From Phytohabitans aurantiacus (GTDB lineage: Bacteria; Actinomycetota; Actinomycetes; Mycobacteriales; Micromonosporaceae): a stretch of DNA of 64,000 nucleotides. Below are positions 43,396-52,574 of the stretch, piece after piece. Position numbers and translations under genes: made by a program. Every line of letters begins with the position of its first letter. Position 1 is the first letter of the stretch. Where the stretch lies: contig NZ_BSDI01000007.1 of assembly GCF_027923225.1 (NCBI RefSeq), positions 496,001-560,000 on the forward strand, in the 5' to 3' direction. The notes under the pieces were generated by a model, which worked only from the letters and a program-made list of their open reading frames with translations, was not told where the DNA came from and did no database searches.

Positions 43396-44078
43396 GCGCA
43401 GTCGCCGCGCGGCGTCACTTCGGTGATGGGCCGCTGTCCCGGATCGCCGCCTTCGTGTACACGGTGCTGGTGGTCGAGGTGATGCTGGTGGCCGCCTCGC
43501 TGCCCGGCCTCGTGCCCCTGCTGCTGCTCGACCGCCACCCCTCCAACGTGCCGCTCGCCGCGCTGTGCGCGCTGCCCCTCGCGCCCGCCGTCTCCGCCGC
43601 CGTCTACGCGATCCACCACCGCAGCGGCGACCTGACCGATCTGCACCCGGGTGCGCGGTTCTGGCGCGGGTACCGGCTCAACCTGGGCGCGGTGCTGAAG
43701 CTCTGGGTGCCGTGGCTGGCCTGGGTGGCGATCGTCGGCGTCAACCTCGCGTACTTCGGCTCGGCCGGCGTGCCCGGCTGGTGGGCGGCGCTGCTCGTCG
43801 TCATCGCGGTGGCGGCGACGCTCTGGCTCGCCAACGTGCTCGTCATCGCCTCCCTGTTCAGCTTCCGCACGGTCGACGCCGCGCGACTCGCCGCGTACTT
43901 CCTCGTCCGCACGCCAGGTGTCACTCTCGCCAACGCCTGCCTACTGTTGGTGGCGGCCGGCGTCACGGTCCTCGCGTCCGAAGCGGTGCTCGCACTGCTC
44001 GGTGCGGTGTTCGTGATGGCGTTCGTGCGCAACAGCCGGCCGATGATCACGCACGTCCAGGAGGAGTTCGCCGCATGA
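43392..44078 (+). CDS. DUF624 (YesL-like) membrane protein
   Basis: 228 residues, about five helices (IAAFVYTVLVVEVMLVAASL; LALLGAVFVMAFVRNSRPMI). DUF624 proteins sit next to LplABC-type importers in many Firmicutes and actinobacteria and may assist them; the function is unproven. The ATG overlaps the GH39 stop, and its own stop overlaps the GH42 ATG, so it is coupled on both sides. Confidence 0.78.
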   Translation: MSAVAARRHFGDGPLSRIAAFVYTVLVVEVMLVAASLPGLVPLLLLDRHPSNVPLAALCALPLAPAVSAAVYAIHHRSGDLTDLHPGARFWRGYRLNLGAVLKLWVPWLAWVAIVGVNLAYFGSAGVPGWWAALLVVIAVAATLWLANVLVIASLFSFRTVDAARLAAYFLVRTPGVTLANACLLLVAAGVTVLASEAVLALLGAVFVMAFVRNSRPMITHVQEEFAA

Positions 44079-46072
44079 AGGTGCGCTTTGGGGGCGACTA
44101 CAACCCCGAGCAGTGGCCCGAAGAGGTGTGGACCGACGACTACCGGCTCTTCGACACCGCCCGCATCGACACCGTCACTGTCGGCGTCTTTGACTGGGCG
44201 CTCACTCAGCCCAGTGAAGACGTGTACGACTTCTCGACGCTGGACCGGATCGTCGAGCGCGCCGCCGCCGAAGGCCGGCAGGTCTGCCTCGCCACCGGCA
44301 CCGCCGCACACCCGGCGTGGCTCGCGCGGGCGCACCCGGAAATCACCCGCGTCGACTTCGAGGGCCGCAAGCACCGCTTCGGCGGGCGGCACAACTCCTG
44401 CCCCAGTTCCCCGGTGTTCCGCCGCCTCTCCGCCGAGATGGCGCGCCGCCGGGCCGCCCGGTACGCCGGCAACCCGGCCGTCGTCGCCTGGCACGTCGGA
44501 AACGAATACAGCGGCGCCTGCTACTGCGACCTGTGCGCGGCCGGATTCCGCGACTGGCTGCGCAAGAAGTACGAGGGCCTCGACGGGCTCAACGCGGCCT
44601 GGAACACCAGGTTCTGGTCGCACACGTTCTACGACTGGGACGAGATCGAGCCCCCCTCCGCGCTGACCGAGCACTGGCGCGGCCCCGACCACACCGCCTT
44701 CCAGGGCATCACGCTCGACTACACGCGCTACATGTCCGATGCCATGCTCACCAACTACCTGGACGAGAAGAACGCGATCCGCGAGTCCAGTGTGGACGTG
44801 CCGGTCACCACGAACTTCATGGGCATGTTCCGCGGGCTGGACTACCACAAGTGGGCGCCGCACCTCGACTTCGCGTCGTGGGACAACTACCCGCCCGACG
44901 ACACCTCCCAGGCGCGCATGGCGTTCACCCACGACCTGATGCGCGGTCTCAAAGACGGCCAGCCGTTCTGGCTCATGGAGCAGACGCCGAGCTTCACCGC
45001 CTGCCGCGACGTCAACCCCCTCAAGCGCCCCGGCGTCATGCGACTGTGGAGCTGGCAGGCGGTCGCGCACGGCGCCGACGCGGTCCTGTTCTTCCAGATG
45101 CGTGCCTCCCGCGGTGCCAGCGAGAAGTACCACGGCGCTGTCATCGGCCACAGTGGACGCGACGACACCCGCGTCTTCCGTGAGGTCGCCGAGCTCGGCG
45201 CCGAGCTCGACACGCTCGGCGACGCGGTCCTAGGCGCCCGCACGCCGGCCCGGGTGGCGATCCTGTTCGACTGGGACAGCTGGTGGGCGCTGGAAATCTC
45301 CGACGGCCCGTCCCGGCACGTGAAGTACCAGTCGGTCGTGCTCGCGTACCACCAGGCACTGTGGGACGCCGGCGTCGACGTCGACGCTGTCTCCGTGACC
45401 GCCGACCTGTCCCGGTACGACGTTGTCGTCGCACCCGCACTGCACATGCTCAAGGGTGACATCGCGCAGCGGCTCGAAGCCGTGGCCGCGCGCGGCGGCA
45501 CCGTCGTGACAACATTCCTCAGTGGACGCGTCGACGAGCACGACAACGCCTTCCTCATGGACGTGCCGGGCCCGCTCGGCACGCTGATGGGCGTACGCGT
45601 CGACGAGTGGGACGCTCGGGCCCCAGAGGTCATCAACCCGGTACGCCTCGGCGAACTGGTCGTCGAGTCACGACTGCTGTTCGAGCTCGTGATCCCGCAG
45701 GGCGCCGAGGTGGTCGGCGAGTACCAGTCCGACTTCTACGCCGGCACGCCCGCCGTGACCCGCAACGCGTACGGCGACGGCGAGGGCTGGTACGTCGCCG
45801 CCGGCCTCGACCAGGCGGGCGTATCCTGGGTGATGCGCCAGGTCCTCGACCGCCACGGCCTGTCCGGCCCGTACCCGGACGTGCCCGACCTGGAGACCGC
45901 CACCCGCGTCGCTCCCGACGGCACGCGCCTGCTGTTCCTGCTCAACCACAACGCGGTACCGGTCGAGGTGCCCGCCCGAGTGGGCGGCGTCGACCTGCTG
46001 ACCGGCACCCGCGTCGAAGTCGGCCAGCCCCTGAGCCTGGCAGCCCGCAGCGTAATGATCCTCCGCCAGTAG
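44075..46072 (+). CDS. GH42 beta-galactosidase
   Basis: 665 residues: TIM barrel with acid/base Glu144 in HVGNEYSGACYC and nucleophile Glu302 in WLMEQTPS, then trimerisation and C-terminal domains. The GACYCDLC cysteines bind a structural zinc in several GH42s. It acts on beta-galactosides or alpha-L-arabinopyranosides, useful on side chains of hemicellulose or arabinogalactan. Last gene of the operon, followed by a hairpin at 46126-46145. ATG 44075 is coupled (ATGA) to DUF624. Confidence 0.9.
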   Translation: MKVRFGGDYNPEQWPEEVWTDDYRLFDTARIDTVTVGVFDWALTQPSEDVYDFSTLDRIVERAAAEGRQVCLATGTAAHPAWLARAHPEITRVDFEGRKHRFGGRHNSCPSSPVFRRLSAEMARRRAARYAGNPAVVAWHVGNEYSGACYCDLCAAGFRDWLRKKYEGLDGLNAAWNTRFWSHTFYDWDEIEPPSALTEHWRGPDHTAFQGITLDYTRYMSDAMLTNYLDEKNAIRESSVDVPVTTNFMGMFRGLDYHKWAPHLDFASWDNYPPDDTSQARMAFTHDLMRGLKDGQPFWLMEQTPSFTACRDVNPLKRPGVMRLWSWQAVAHGADAVLFFQMRASRGASEKYHGAVIGHSGRDDTRVFREVAELGAELDTLGDAVLGARTPARVAILFDWDSWWALEISDGPSRHVKYQSVVLAYHQALWDAGVDVDAVSVTADLSRYDVVVAPALHMLKGDIAQRLEAVAARGGTVVTTFLSGRVDEHDNAFLMDVPGPLGTLMGVRVDEWDARAPEVINPVRLGELVVESRLLFELVIPQGAEVVGEYQSDFYAGTPAVTRNAYGDGEGWYVAAGLDQAGVSWVMRQVLDRHGLSGPYPDVPDLETATRVAPDGTRLLFLLNHNAVPVEVPARVGGVDLLTGTRVEVGQPLSLAARSVMILRQ

Positions 46073-46125
46073 CGCGCCGGCGAGCGCTGCGTCATCGGCT
46101 CAGGTTCAGGATCGGACTTTGAGCT

Positions 46126-46145
46126 ACCGCGATGCCCGTCGCGGT
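46126..46145 (+). terminator. Hairpin after the glycoside operon
   Basis: Perfect 7-bp stem ACCGCGA/TCGCGGT with a 6-base loop, 53 bases after the GH42 stop. No T-run follows. The loop sequence GATGCCCGT recurs directly after the stem. Confidence 0.45.
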
Positions 46146-46278
46146 CGATGCCCGTTGCTCCCGCGGCCTCACCCTCCGCGGCCACACAACCAGTTCGCCG
46201 GCCCAGCTTCGCCGCCGCCTGGTCAGCACCACCGCGCATCCGTCGTCGATATGGTCGCTCACCCTTGTGGGGCAACGG

Positions 46279-47928
46279 ATGTCGGTGGGTTTCGATAGAA
46301 TCGAATGTGTGATCGAGAGGCTGGTCATCCCTGAAGATCTGGCGGATATGCCGCCCGGTCCAGGGCTGTCAGCCATCCTCGCGGGCATCGACCGCTCCCG
46401 CGTCAACGGCCACGACATGGTCACCGTCATGCAAGCCCGCGCCCGTCAGGTCGCCCACGATCAGGCCGAGCTGTTGGCCGACATTGTGGAGGTGGCGCAC
46501 TGCCCGCCCGGTGTTTTCAACAGCCCGGTCGAGCGGTTGAAGGGGTTGAGCCGGTATCCGGATGATGAGGTGCGGGTCGCGTTGTGCTGGACCCGCCGCG
46601 CCGCTGGCGAGCAACTTACCCTCGCTGTGGATGTGGTCGAACGGCTCCCCGACGTCTATGCCGCTTTGCGGGCTGGGCATATCGACATCCCTCGGGCTCG
46701 GGTGTTCTGCGACGTGCTTTCGGTGTTGCCGGAAGACACCGCACGCGAGGCGGCGGCGCGGCTGCTGCCGGTCGCTGATGGTCTGACGACGGGGCAGTTG
46801 CGGGTGCGGTTGCAGCGCCTGGTCATCACCATCGACCCCGACGCCGCCCGCAAACGCCGCGACAAGAGCGTCGTGGACCGGCGCCTGGACCATGGGCTGC
46901 TGCCGGAGGGCACCGCGTTCCTGGGCGGCACCAACCTGCCCACCGAACGCGCCGCGGCAGCCTCCGCGCGGATCGACGCGATCGCCCGCGCCGCCCGCCG
47001 CGGCGGCGACGAACGCACCCTGGACCAACTACGCGCCGACACCTTCCTGGACCTACTCCAAGGCCTCAACACCGCCACCGCGTCTTCCAACGCGGCGAAT
47101 ACTCCGACGATGGCCGCGCCCTTCGACCCCGGCCAAGCGAGCGGCATAGCGATGGCATCCGGCACCGGCCAGACGCGCGGCCTCACCGACCAGCCCAACA
47201 CCGGCCAGGCACCCGGCACCGCCGACCCGCTCAGCCCCGGCCAGGCACCCGGCGTCACCGAACGGTCCGGCACAGCCAAGGCCGCCCACACGTCCGGCAC
47301 AGCCACCGCCGCCCGCACTCCCGGCACGGCCGAAGCTGCCCACGCGCCTGGCGCGGCAGAGGCCGCCAGCCAGCCCGAGCCGGACGCAACAGCCTGCCGG
47401 GACACCGCGCCTGGCACCGCCGGCCCAGCCAGCACCACGACCGGCCCGGTGCGCGGCGGCGTCGAACTCACCGTGCCGCTGTCCATGCTCATGGGGCTCA
47501 CCGAGCTACCCGGCGAGTTGGCCGGGTGGGGGCCGGTCATCGCCGACATCGCACGCCAAGTCGCCGAGCAGCAACGACGCGGACGATGGCGATTCACCGT
47601 CCACGACGGCAACACCCTCTACACCGGCGTCACCCGCCGCAGACCCACCACCGACCTAGCCGACCACATCACCGCCCGCGACCGCACATGCCGAGCACCC
47701 GGCTGCCGCGTACCCGCCCACCGCGCCGACATCGACCACATCAAAGACTGGGCACACGGCGGACCCACCATCGAAGAAAACCTCGGCACCCTCTGCCGCC
47801 ACGACCACGGACTCAAACACCACGGCCACTGGGAATACCACCAAATCACACCCGGCCTCTTCCAATGGCACACCGCCCTCGGCCACACCTACCTCGTCCC
47901 ACCCGAACCACGACCAGAAGACGTGTAG
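46279..47928 (+). CDS. DUF222/HNH endonuclease-like protein (13E12 repeat family)
   Basis: 549 residues. An N-terminal DUF222 helical region (ALCWTRRAAGEQLTLAVDVV; LRAGHIDIPRARVFCDVL) is joined by a low-complexity Gly/Thr/Ala/Pro/Gln linker with degenerate GQAPG/GTAxAA repeats (about residues 275-375) to a C-terminal HNH domain (CRAPGCRVPAHRADIDHIKD; ENLGTLCRHDHGLKHHGHWE). This multicopy actinobacterial family is often linked to mobile DNA, but its biological role is unproven. ATG 46279 is chosen since conserved DUF222 starts soon after; the frame extends 49 residues further upstream. Confidence 0.85.
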   Translation: MSVGFDRIECVIERLVIPEDLADMPPGPGLSAILAGIDRSRVNGHDMVTVMQARARQVAHDQAELLADIVEVAHCPPGVFNSPVERLKGLSRYPDDEVRVALCWTRRAAGEQLTLAVDVVERLPDVYAALRAGHIDIPRARVFCDVLSVLPEDTAREAAARLLPVADGLTTGQLRVRLQRLVITIDPDAARKRRDKSVVDRRLDHGLLPEGTAFLGGTNLPTERAAAASARIDAIARAARRGGDERTLDQLRADTFLDLLQGLNTATASSNAANTPTMAAPFDPGQASGIAMASGTGQTRGLTDQPNTGQAPGTADPLSPGQAPGVTERSGTAKAAHTSGTATAARTPGTAEAAHAPGAAEAASQPEPDATACRDTAPGTAGPASTTTGPVRGGVELTVPLSMLMGLTELPGELAGWGPVIADIARQVAEQQRRGRWRFTVHDGNTLYTGVTRRRPTTDLADHITARDRTCRAPGCRVPAHRADIDHIKDWAHGGPTIEENLGTLCRHDHGLKHHGHWEYHQITPGLFQWHTALGHTYLVPPEPRPEDV

Positions 47929-48092
47929 GTAAGCGGAAGCACCTGTCGTGCGAGAGCACCTTATGATTGCGACATCTACGGGTTCCTCTTCGAGAGGGGC
48001 ACCTTCGGTGCGGTGCTACTGCGGGCGTTGGCCAATCGGGCAACCTGATCCGAGGCGGTCTCGGATGCGTTGCCCGACGTGGCTTCGGATCG

Positions 48093-48755
48093 GTGCATAG
48101 CTTGAGCACAGCGACCGATGCGAGAGTGGATACGCGGCCACGGTGCGGGGGCCGCAAGATCCGCATACTCGTCGCGGTTGCCACGGCCGGTGTGATCGCG
48201 GTGACCGCGATAGTCGTGTCGATCTACTACGCCGTGGGCGTAAGGCCGCCGGGCGACGAGCTCAAGACGGACCAAGCAGCGTACGGCTGGTACACCTCCA
48301 AAGACGTAGGCGTGACATTCACGGACGGGCTGAATCTGATCAGGGTCACGCCAGCGGCGCGCGGGCCGCTGCGTCTGATCTCGGCGAAGCCGCTCATGGA
48401 CGATGGTGGAAGTGTGCGTGTCGTCGGCATCCTGGCGCGGGTCAACCCGGGCATGTTGCCGCCGGATTTCAAGGTCGGATCGTTTCAGCAGGCACCGGGA
48501 TTTCCGCCTGACGCGCCCCACGCCGCGGGCGGTATGCCCGTCGAGGGCCTCATCGTCCAGCCTCCGATGCGGGGCGAGGACCGCTGGATCGAGCTTCAGA
48601 TCGGGTACGAGGTCATCGCACCGGGGCGCTCCGCTCGCCGGGGCGTTGAGCTGGTTTACGAATATGAAGGTGGCCGGCACAAGGTCTTTATCCCGAGTTA
48701 CGTGGCAGTTTGCGCTCCTTCCACCGCCATTTGCCCACCCGAGTACGACAAGTGA
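48093..48755 (+). CDS. Single-pass membrane protein, unknown function
   Basis: About 220 residues. A short basic N-terminus, one helix (ILVAVATAGVIAVTAIVVSI), then an about 165-residue exterior domain with two cysteines near the C-terminus (VAVCAPSTAICPPEYDK). I do not recognise the family. The start is uncertain: GTG 48093 is used, TTG 48102 and GTG 48126 are options, and no clear Shine-Dalgarno is seen. The 3' end overlaps the flavin-reductase remnant on the other strand by 58 bases. Confidence 0.5.
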   Translation: MHSLSTATDARVDTRPRCGGRKIRILVAVATAGVIAVTAIVVSIYYAVGVRPPGDELKTDQAAYGWYTSKDVGVTFTDGLNLIRVTPAARGPLRLISAKPLMDDGGSVRVVGILARVNPGMLPPDFKVGSFQQAPGFPPDAPHAAGGMPVEGLIVQPPMRGEDRWIELQIGYEVIAPGRSARRGVELVYEYEGGRHKVFIPSYVAVCAPSTAICPPEYDK

Positions 48756-49342
48756 CGGACACTGGCAGCAGTCTCCGAACGGAAGCTGTGACCGAGTTCG
48801 GCGCCCAGCCCGAAGTAGTGCCGGAAGCTGCAGATCAGCGGGTGCCACGCGGACGGATCGATGTGGTCGGTCCCCGGAATCACGATGCGGGCGTCGGCAT
48901 GTACCGCCAGAACCGCTGCTTCGACGATGATGAACCCGCCGGTGGCATCGGGGGCGACGCGCGTCGCGCGGGCCTCGATCTGGAGCGGGCAGTCAGCGAC
49001 GCGCGGCGGCCGGACGCGTTGGGACACCTGGGTTTGAAGGCCGGCGGCCGCGAACTTCGCCGGCTCGTGGCGGAAACGGTCGCGTTTGTGCGCGGGCACG
49101 GGATGGCGTCCGGTCAGCGGTGCGAGGCGTTCGACCGCCTCCCACTGGTGTGCGGCCGGTAGGTTGATTACCAGGTCGGGGCGGGATGCGAGGTTCTGAG
49201 CGGTCTGCCCCTCTGGGCCGAGCCCGAGGACGACGATCTGGCCGAGCGCCCAGGCCGACGACATCGGTGCGAGGTTGGCGCTTCCGTCATCACGCCCCGA
49301 CCGTACGACGCGGACGTTTCGACGCTGACCGAAACACCGAAG
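48698..49342 (-). pseudogene. Flavin-reductase-like (FMN-binding split barrel) gene with degenerate 5' end
   Basis: The frame encodes the body of a flavin reductase family protein: DDGSANLAPMSSAWALG near 49250, then AAHQWEAVERLAPLTGRHPV and the C-terminal FRHYFGLGAELGHSF. Upstream of about 49290 the normal FGTPVVLVS-like strand is replaced by Arg-rich sequence. No start codon exists in frame before the gene runs into the GH67 stop region; the first ATG (49264) would cut off about 30 conserved residues. A frameshift or deletion at the 5' end is likely. Read-through from GH67 could still allow expression, so I hold pseudogene with moderate confidence. Confidence 0.6.
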
Positions 49343-49401
49343 CCAAGCTGCACCGATGCCCGCAACGCGCGGTCTCGCGCGGTGACGGCACGCCTTTCGT
49401 G

Positions 49402-51345
49402 TCAGTAGATGCGGCGGCCTTTGGCGTCGGGGACGCCGGACTTGCGATAGAAGTACGTGTTGATCTGGTCGCGCCACTCCGCGGCCGATCGCACCTGCTC
49501 GTCCAGGCGTTCCCGCATCCGGTCGTCCACATCGGACCCGACGAGGTGGCCGACGGCGGACCACGCGTCCCGGATCTGTGCCGCCTCGTCGGCTCCGGCG
49601 AAGTGCGTGTCGTAGATATGTTGGATGACGGTCGAGCCGCTGCGCAGCACATGCCCGTACGGGACGTGGTGGAAGAAGAGCAGCAGCTCGTCCGGGCACG
49701 TGTCGACCGACTCGTAGGTATCGGCCCACGGCTGCGGGTACTGGCCGGTGTAGCCGGTGCCGGTGGCGCGGGTGCGGTCGACGCCGACGCCGTCGCGGTC
49801 GGCGAAGTGGTATGTGCCCCAGGGCGAGTACTCGTAGCCGTCGACGTCGGGACCGTAGTGGCGGCCAGGGCGCACCATGAAGCCCACACCCAACGGCGCC
49901 GTGTATCGCTCGTAGGTGCGCCACGAGTCGTCCATCATGGCGTGCAGTGCCTGCCGCAGCTGCGGCGTGGCATCGGGAAACGTGAGACCGATCCACTCGT
50001 CGAGGATCGTGAGCGGGTCGGCGTCGGGCGCCCAGGCGAGACGCCCGAAGGCATACAGGTTGGCCTGAGCGAGCGGATGTCCTGTCCAGAATGGATCGTC
50101 ACCCGCGTTGGAGACGGCCACCAGCCCGCCGCTCCCGGCGAGAGTGGCCACCGCGGGGCCACCGTCGCCGTGAGGCTGGAAGCGCAGCACCTCGCTCCAC
50201 ATCGGAGCGAGGTAGCAGACGTGCCGCTGCTGCCCGGTGTACTCCTGGGTGGCCTGCAGCTCCACCGCCAGGCGGGTGCCGGGCATGGCGGCGATGACGG
50301 GCGAGACGGGCTCACGGGTCTGGAAGTCCATCGGGCCGTGCTTGACCTGGAGGATCGCGTTGTCGCGGAACTGGCCGTCGAGCGGCGCGAAGTGGTCGTA
50401 CGCGGCACGGGCGCGGTCGGTGGAGCGGTCACGCCAGTCCTGGCGGTGGTTGTAGACGAACGCCCGCCAGTGCACCACTCCCCCATGCGGCGCGAGCGCG
50501 TCGGCGAGCATGTTGGCGCCCTCGGCGTGGCTGCGCCCGTACGCGAACGGGCCGGACTGCCCCTCGGAGTCCGCCTTGACGACGTAGCCGCCGAAGTCGG
50601 GGATCGTCTCGTAGACACGGCGCGTGGTCACCTCCCACCACTGGCGGGCGGCGGGGTCGCGCGGGTCGGCGGTGGCCAGACCACCGAGCACGATGGGCGA
50701 GGCGAAGTTGACGGACAGGTGCGTGCGGATGCCGTACGGGCGCAGGTGGGCGGCGATCGCGGCGACCTCGCCGAGGCGGTCGGTGAGCAGGTGCGCCTCG
50801 GTGCGGTGCACGTTGACGTTGTTGATAGCCACGGCATTGATGCCGCAGGAGGCCAGCAGCCGCGCGTAATCGCGTACCCGACTCAGATCGGCGCGCAGAG
50901 CGCCGCGCTCCCAGAACAGTGACCCACCCGCGTAGCCGCGCTCGACCTGGCCCATGATCGGGTGGATGTCGACGTTGTCCCAGTGGTCGACCATGCGCCG
51001 CCGCAGCGCGGGCCGGTGCACCTCGACCGGGCGGTCGGCACCGAAGGCCGCTTCGCCGAGCCGCACCACGTGGAAGAAACCGTAGAGGAGGCCGGCGGGC
51101 GCTTCGGCCACTATCCTCGTGACGCCGTCAGCACGTTCGAGCGTGAACCCGTCGTCACCGAGGACGCCGCGCGAGCCCGGCGACGCCGCTAGGGAAAGCA
51201 CCAACTCAGGAGATGACGACTCCGCCGCCGCGACCTCGGCCCGCACCGTGTCGACGAGGAGCCCTTCGCCGTGCACCGCGACGCGTCGCGAGTTGACCGC
51301 CCGGAATGCCTCCGCCGGCAGCCACGCCGGATGTACGCCAGTCAC
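49402..51345 (-). CDS. GH67 alpha-glucuronidase
   Basis: 647 residues, cytoplasmic (no signal). Removes 4-O-methyl-glucuronic acid from the non-reducing end of aldouronic acids derived from glucuronoxylan. General acid Glu261 lies in VVKADSEGQSGP; the base/water-activating residues are in GPMDFQTREP and VELQATQEY. Full-length three-domain layout. The GTG start overlaps the amidohydrolase stop (GTGA), so it is translated as the last cistron of a cellulase-amidohydrolase-GH67 operon, 3 kb from the GH3/GH39/GH42/AXE operon that makes its partner enzymes. Confidence 0.93.
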   Translation of the reverse strand: MTGVHPAWLPAEAFRAVNSRRVAVHGEGLLVDTVRAEVAAAESSSPELVLSLAASPGSRGVLGDDGFTLERADGVTRIVAEAPAGLLYGFFHVVRLGEAAFGADRPVEVHRPALRRRMVDHWDNVDIHPIMGQVERGYAGGSLFWERGALRADLSRVRDYARLLASCGINAVAINNVNVHRTEAHLLTDRLGEVAAIAAHLRPYGIRTHLSVNFASPIVLGGLATADPRDPAARQWWEVTTRRVYETIPDFGGYVVKADSEGQSGPFAYGRSHAEGANMLADALAPHGGVVHWRAFVYNHRQDWRDRSTDRARAAYDHFAPLDGQFRDNAILQVKHGPMDFQTREPVSPVIAAMPGTRLAVELQATQEYTGQQRHVCYLAPMWSEVLRFQPHGDGGPAVATLAGSGGLVAVSNAGDDPFWTGHPLAQANLYAFGRLAWAPDADPLTILDEWIGLTFPDATPQLRQALHAMMDDSWRTYERYTAPLGVGFMVRPGRHYGPDVDGYEYSPWGTYHFADRDGVGVDRTRATGTGYTGQYPQPWADTYESVDTCPDELLLFFHHVPYGHVLRSGSTVIQHIYDTHFAGADEAAQIRDAWSAVGHLVGSDVDDRMRERLDEQVRSAAEWRDQINTYFYRKSGVPDAKGRRIY

Positions 51346-52529
51346 CTGATCAATCTACCGGAGCGTGCGACCACCCGCCCACGCTTGAGGACCAGCTCAC
51401 GCGGCGGCCGGGTGACGACCGCCTCGGCGGGTGTGCGCGCGTCGACGACGACCAGGTCGGCCGGTGCGCCGGGCCGCAGCCCGTACTCCCCCAGCCCCAG
51501 CAGCGCCGCGCCGCCGTACGTGGCGGCCTCCAGCGCCAGCTCGATGTCTTCGTCGCGCCGGAACGTGTTGCGGTAGGCCAGATGCATGGCTCGTTCGAGC
51601 ATGTCGCCGCTGCCGTACGGGCCCCACAGGTCGCGGATGCCATCGTGTCCACACGCGACGGTGACGCCGGCCGCGCGGAGCGTCTTCACCGGGGCGACCG
51701 GGAAGTCGTACACGGCGGCCGTCACGACGGCGACCCCGGCGGCGGCCAGCAGGTCCGCGACGCGCTGCTGGGTGGCGCTGTCGGCCCGGCCGAGCCCGTA
51801 GGCGTGGCTGACCGCGACCCGGCCACCCAGTGCGGTGGCGACCGTGCGCTCGGCGATGAGTTCGAGCTGCCACACGCCAAGGGTGCCACCGTCGTGCAGG
51901 TGGATGTCGATGGCGACGCCGTGCTCCTCAGCGAGGCCGAACACCACGTCGAGGTGGCGCACGGGGTCGCGGTCGAAACCGGCCGGATCGAGGCCACCGA
52001 CGGCGGCCACACCGGCTTTGAGGGCCCGGTCGAGCAGGTCGGCGGTGCCGGGATTGACGAGGATCCCGTACTGCGGAAAGGCGACCTGCTCGACGGTGAT
52101 GGCGCCGCCGAGACGCTCGACGGCGGCGTTGACCGCGTCTACACCGGACAGTCCGAGCGCCGGGTCGATGTCGGTGTGGCTGCGCACGTGCGTGGTGCCG
52201 GACACCACCATCCGCTCCAGCAGGGCCGCGATCCGGTCGACGTCGGGCACGCCGACCTCGCCACGGCGGCGGCGCTCGGTGGCGATCCGGTCGCTCAGCG
52301 CGTCGCCGGCCGTGTGCGGCACCCACGGACCGCCGTAGAGCGTCTTGTCGAGGTGGCAGTGCGACTCGACGAGCCCGGGCAGCACCAGCCGCCCGGACAC
52401 GTCGAGCACGGCGGCGTCCGGCACGTCGACCCGTCGTTCGATCCGCTCGATGACTCCCGCTCGGATCAGTACGTCCATCGGGCCGTCGCTGCCCCAAGGC
52501 CGGCCGCCGCGCAGCACCACCTCATCCAT
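51342..52529 (-). CDS. Amidohydrolase, cytosine-deaminase/AtzC-like
   Basis: 395-residue metallo-amidohydrolase. Metal ligands: HCHLDK near residue 58, IHLHDGG, SHAYG and Asp in CGHDGIRDLWGPY, the cytosine-deaminase-type set. Members deaminate cytosine, N-isopropylammelide or related heterocycles; the substrate is not assignable. Its position between a cellulase and GH67 is odd for a nucleobase enzyme. GGAGG precedes ATG 52529 by about 9 bases, and it is 45 bases after the cellulase stop. Confidence 0.85.
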   Translation of the reverse strand: MDEVVLRGGRPWGSDGPMDVLIRAGVIERIERRVDVPDAAVLDVSGRLVLPGLVESHCHLDKTLYGGPWVPHTAGDALSDRIATERRRRGEVGVPDVDRIAALLERMVVSGTTHVRSHTDIDPALGLSGVDAVNAAVERLGGAITVEQVAFPQYGILVNPGTADLLDRALKAGVAAVGGLDPAGFDRDPVRHLDVVFGLAEEHGVAIDIHLHDGGTLGVWQLELIAERTVATALGGRVAVSHAYGLGRADSATQQRVADLLAAAGVAVVTAAVYDFPVAPVKTLRAAGVTVACGHDGIRDLWGPYGSGDMLERAMHLAYRNTFRRDEDIELALEAATYGGAALLGLGEYGLRPGAPADLVVVDARTPAEAVVTRPPRELVLKRGRVVARSGRLIR

Positions 52530-52574
52530 GCCCTGCCCCTCCCCCGGTCGGTGCGTCGCCGGGGCCGGACGGGG

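Noticed and set aside
43565..44074. Longer N-terminus for GH42
   Set aside because: It is the out-of-frame DUF624 gene; homology starts at MKVRFGGDYNPEQW.
46279..47928. DUF222/HNH protein as evidence of a mobile element
   Set aside because: No integrase, transposase, terminal repeats or tRNA target is visible nearby; the family is common in actinobacterial chromosomes.
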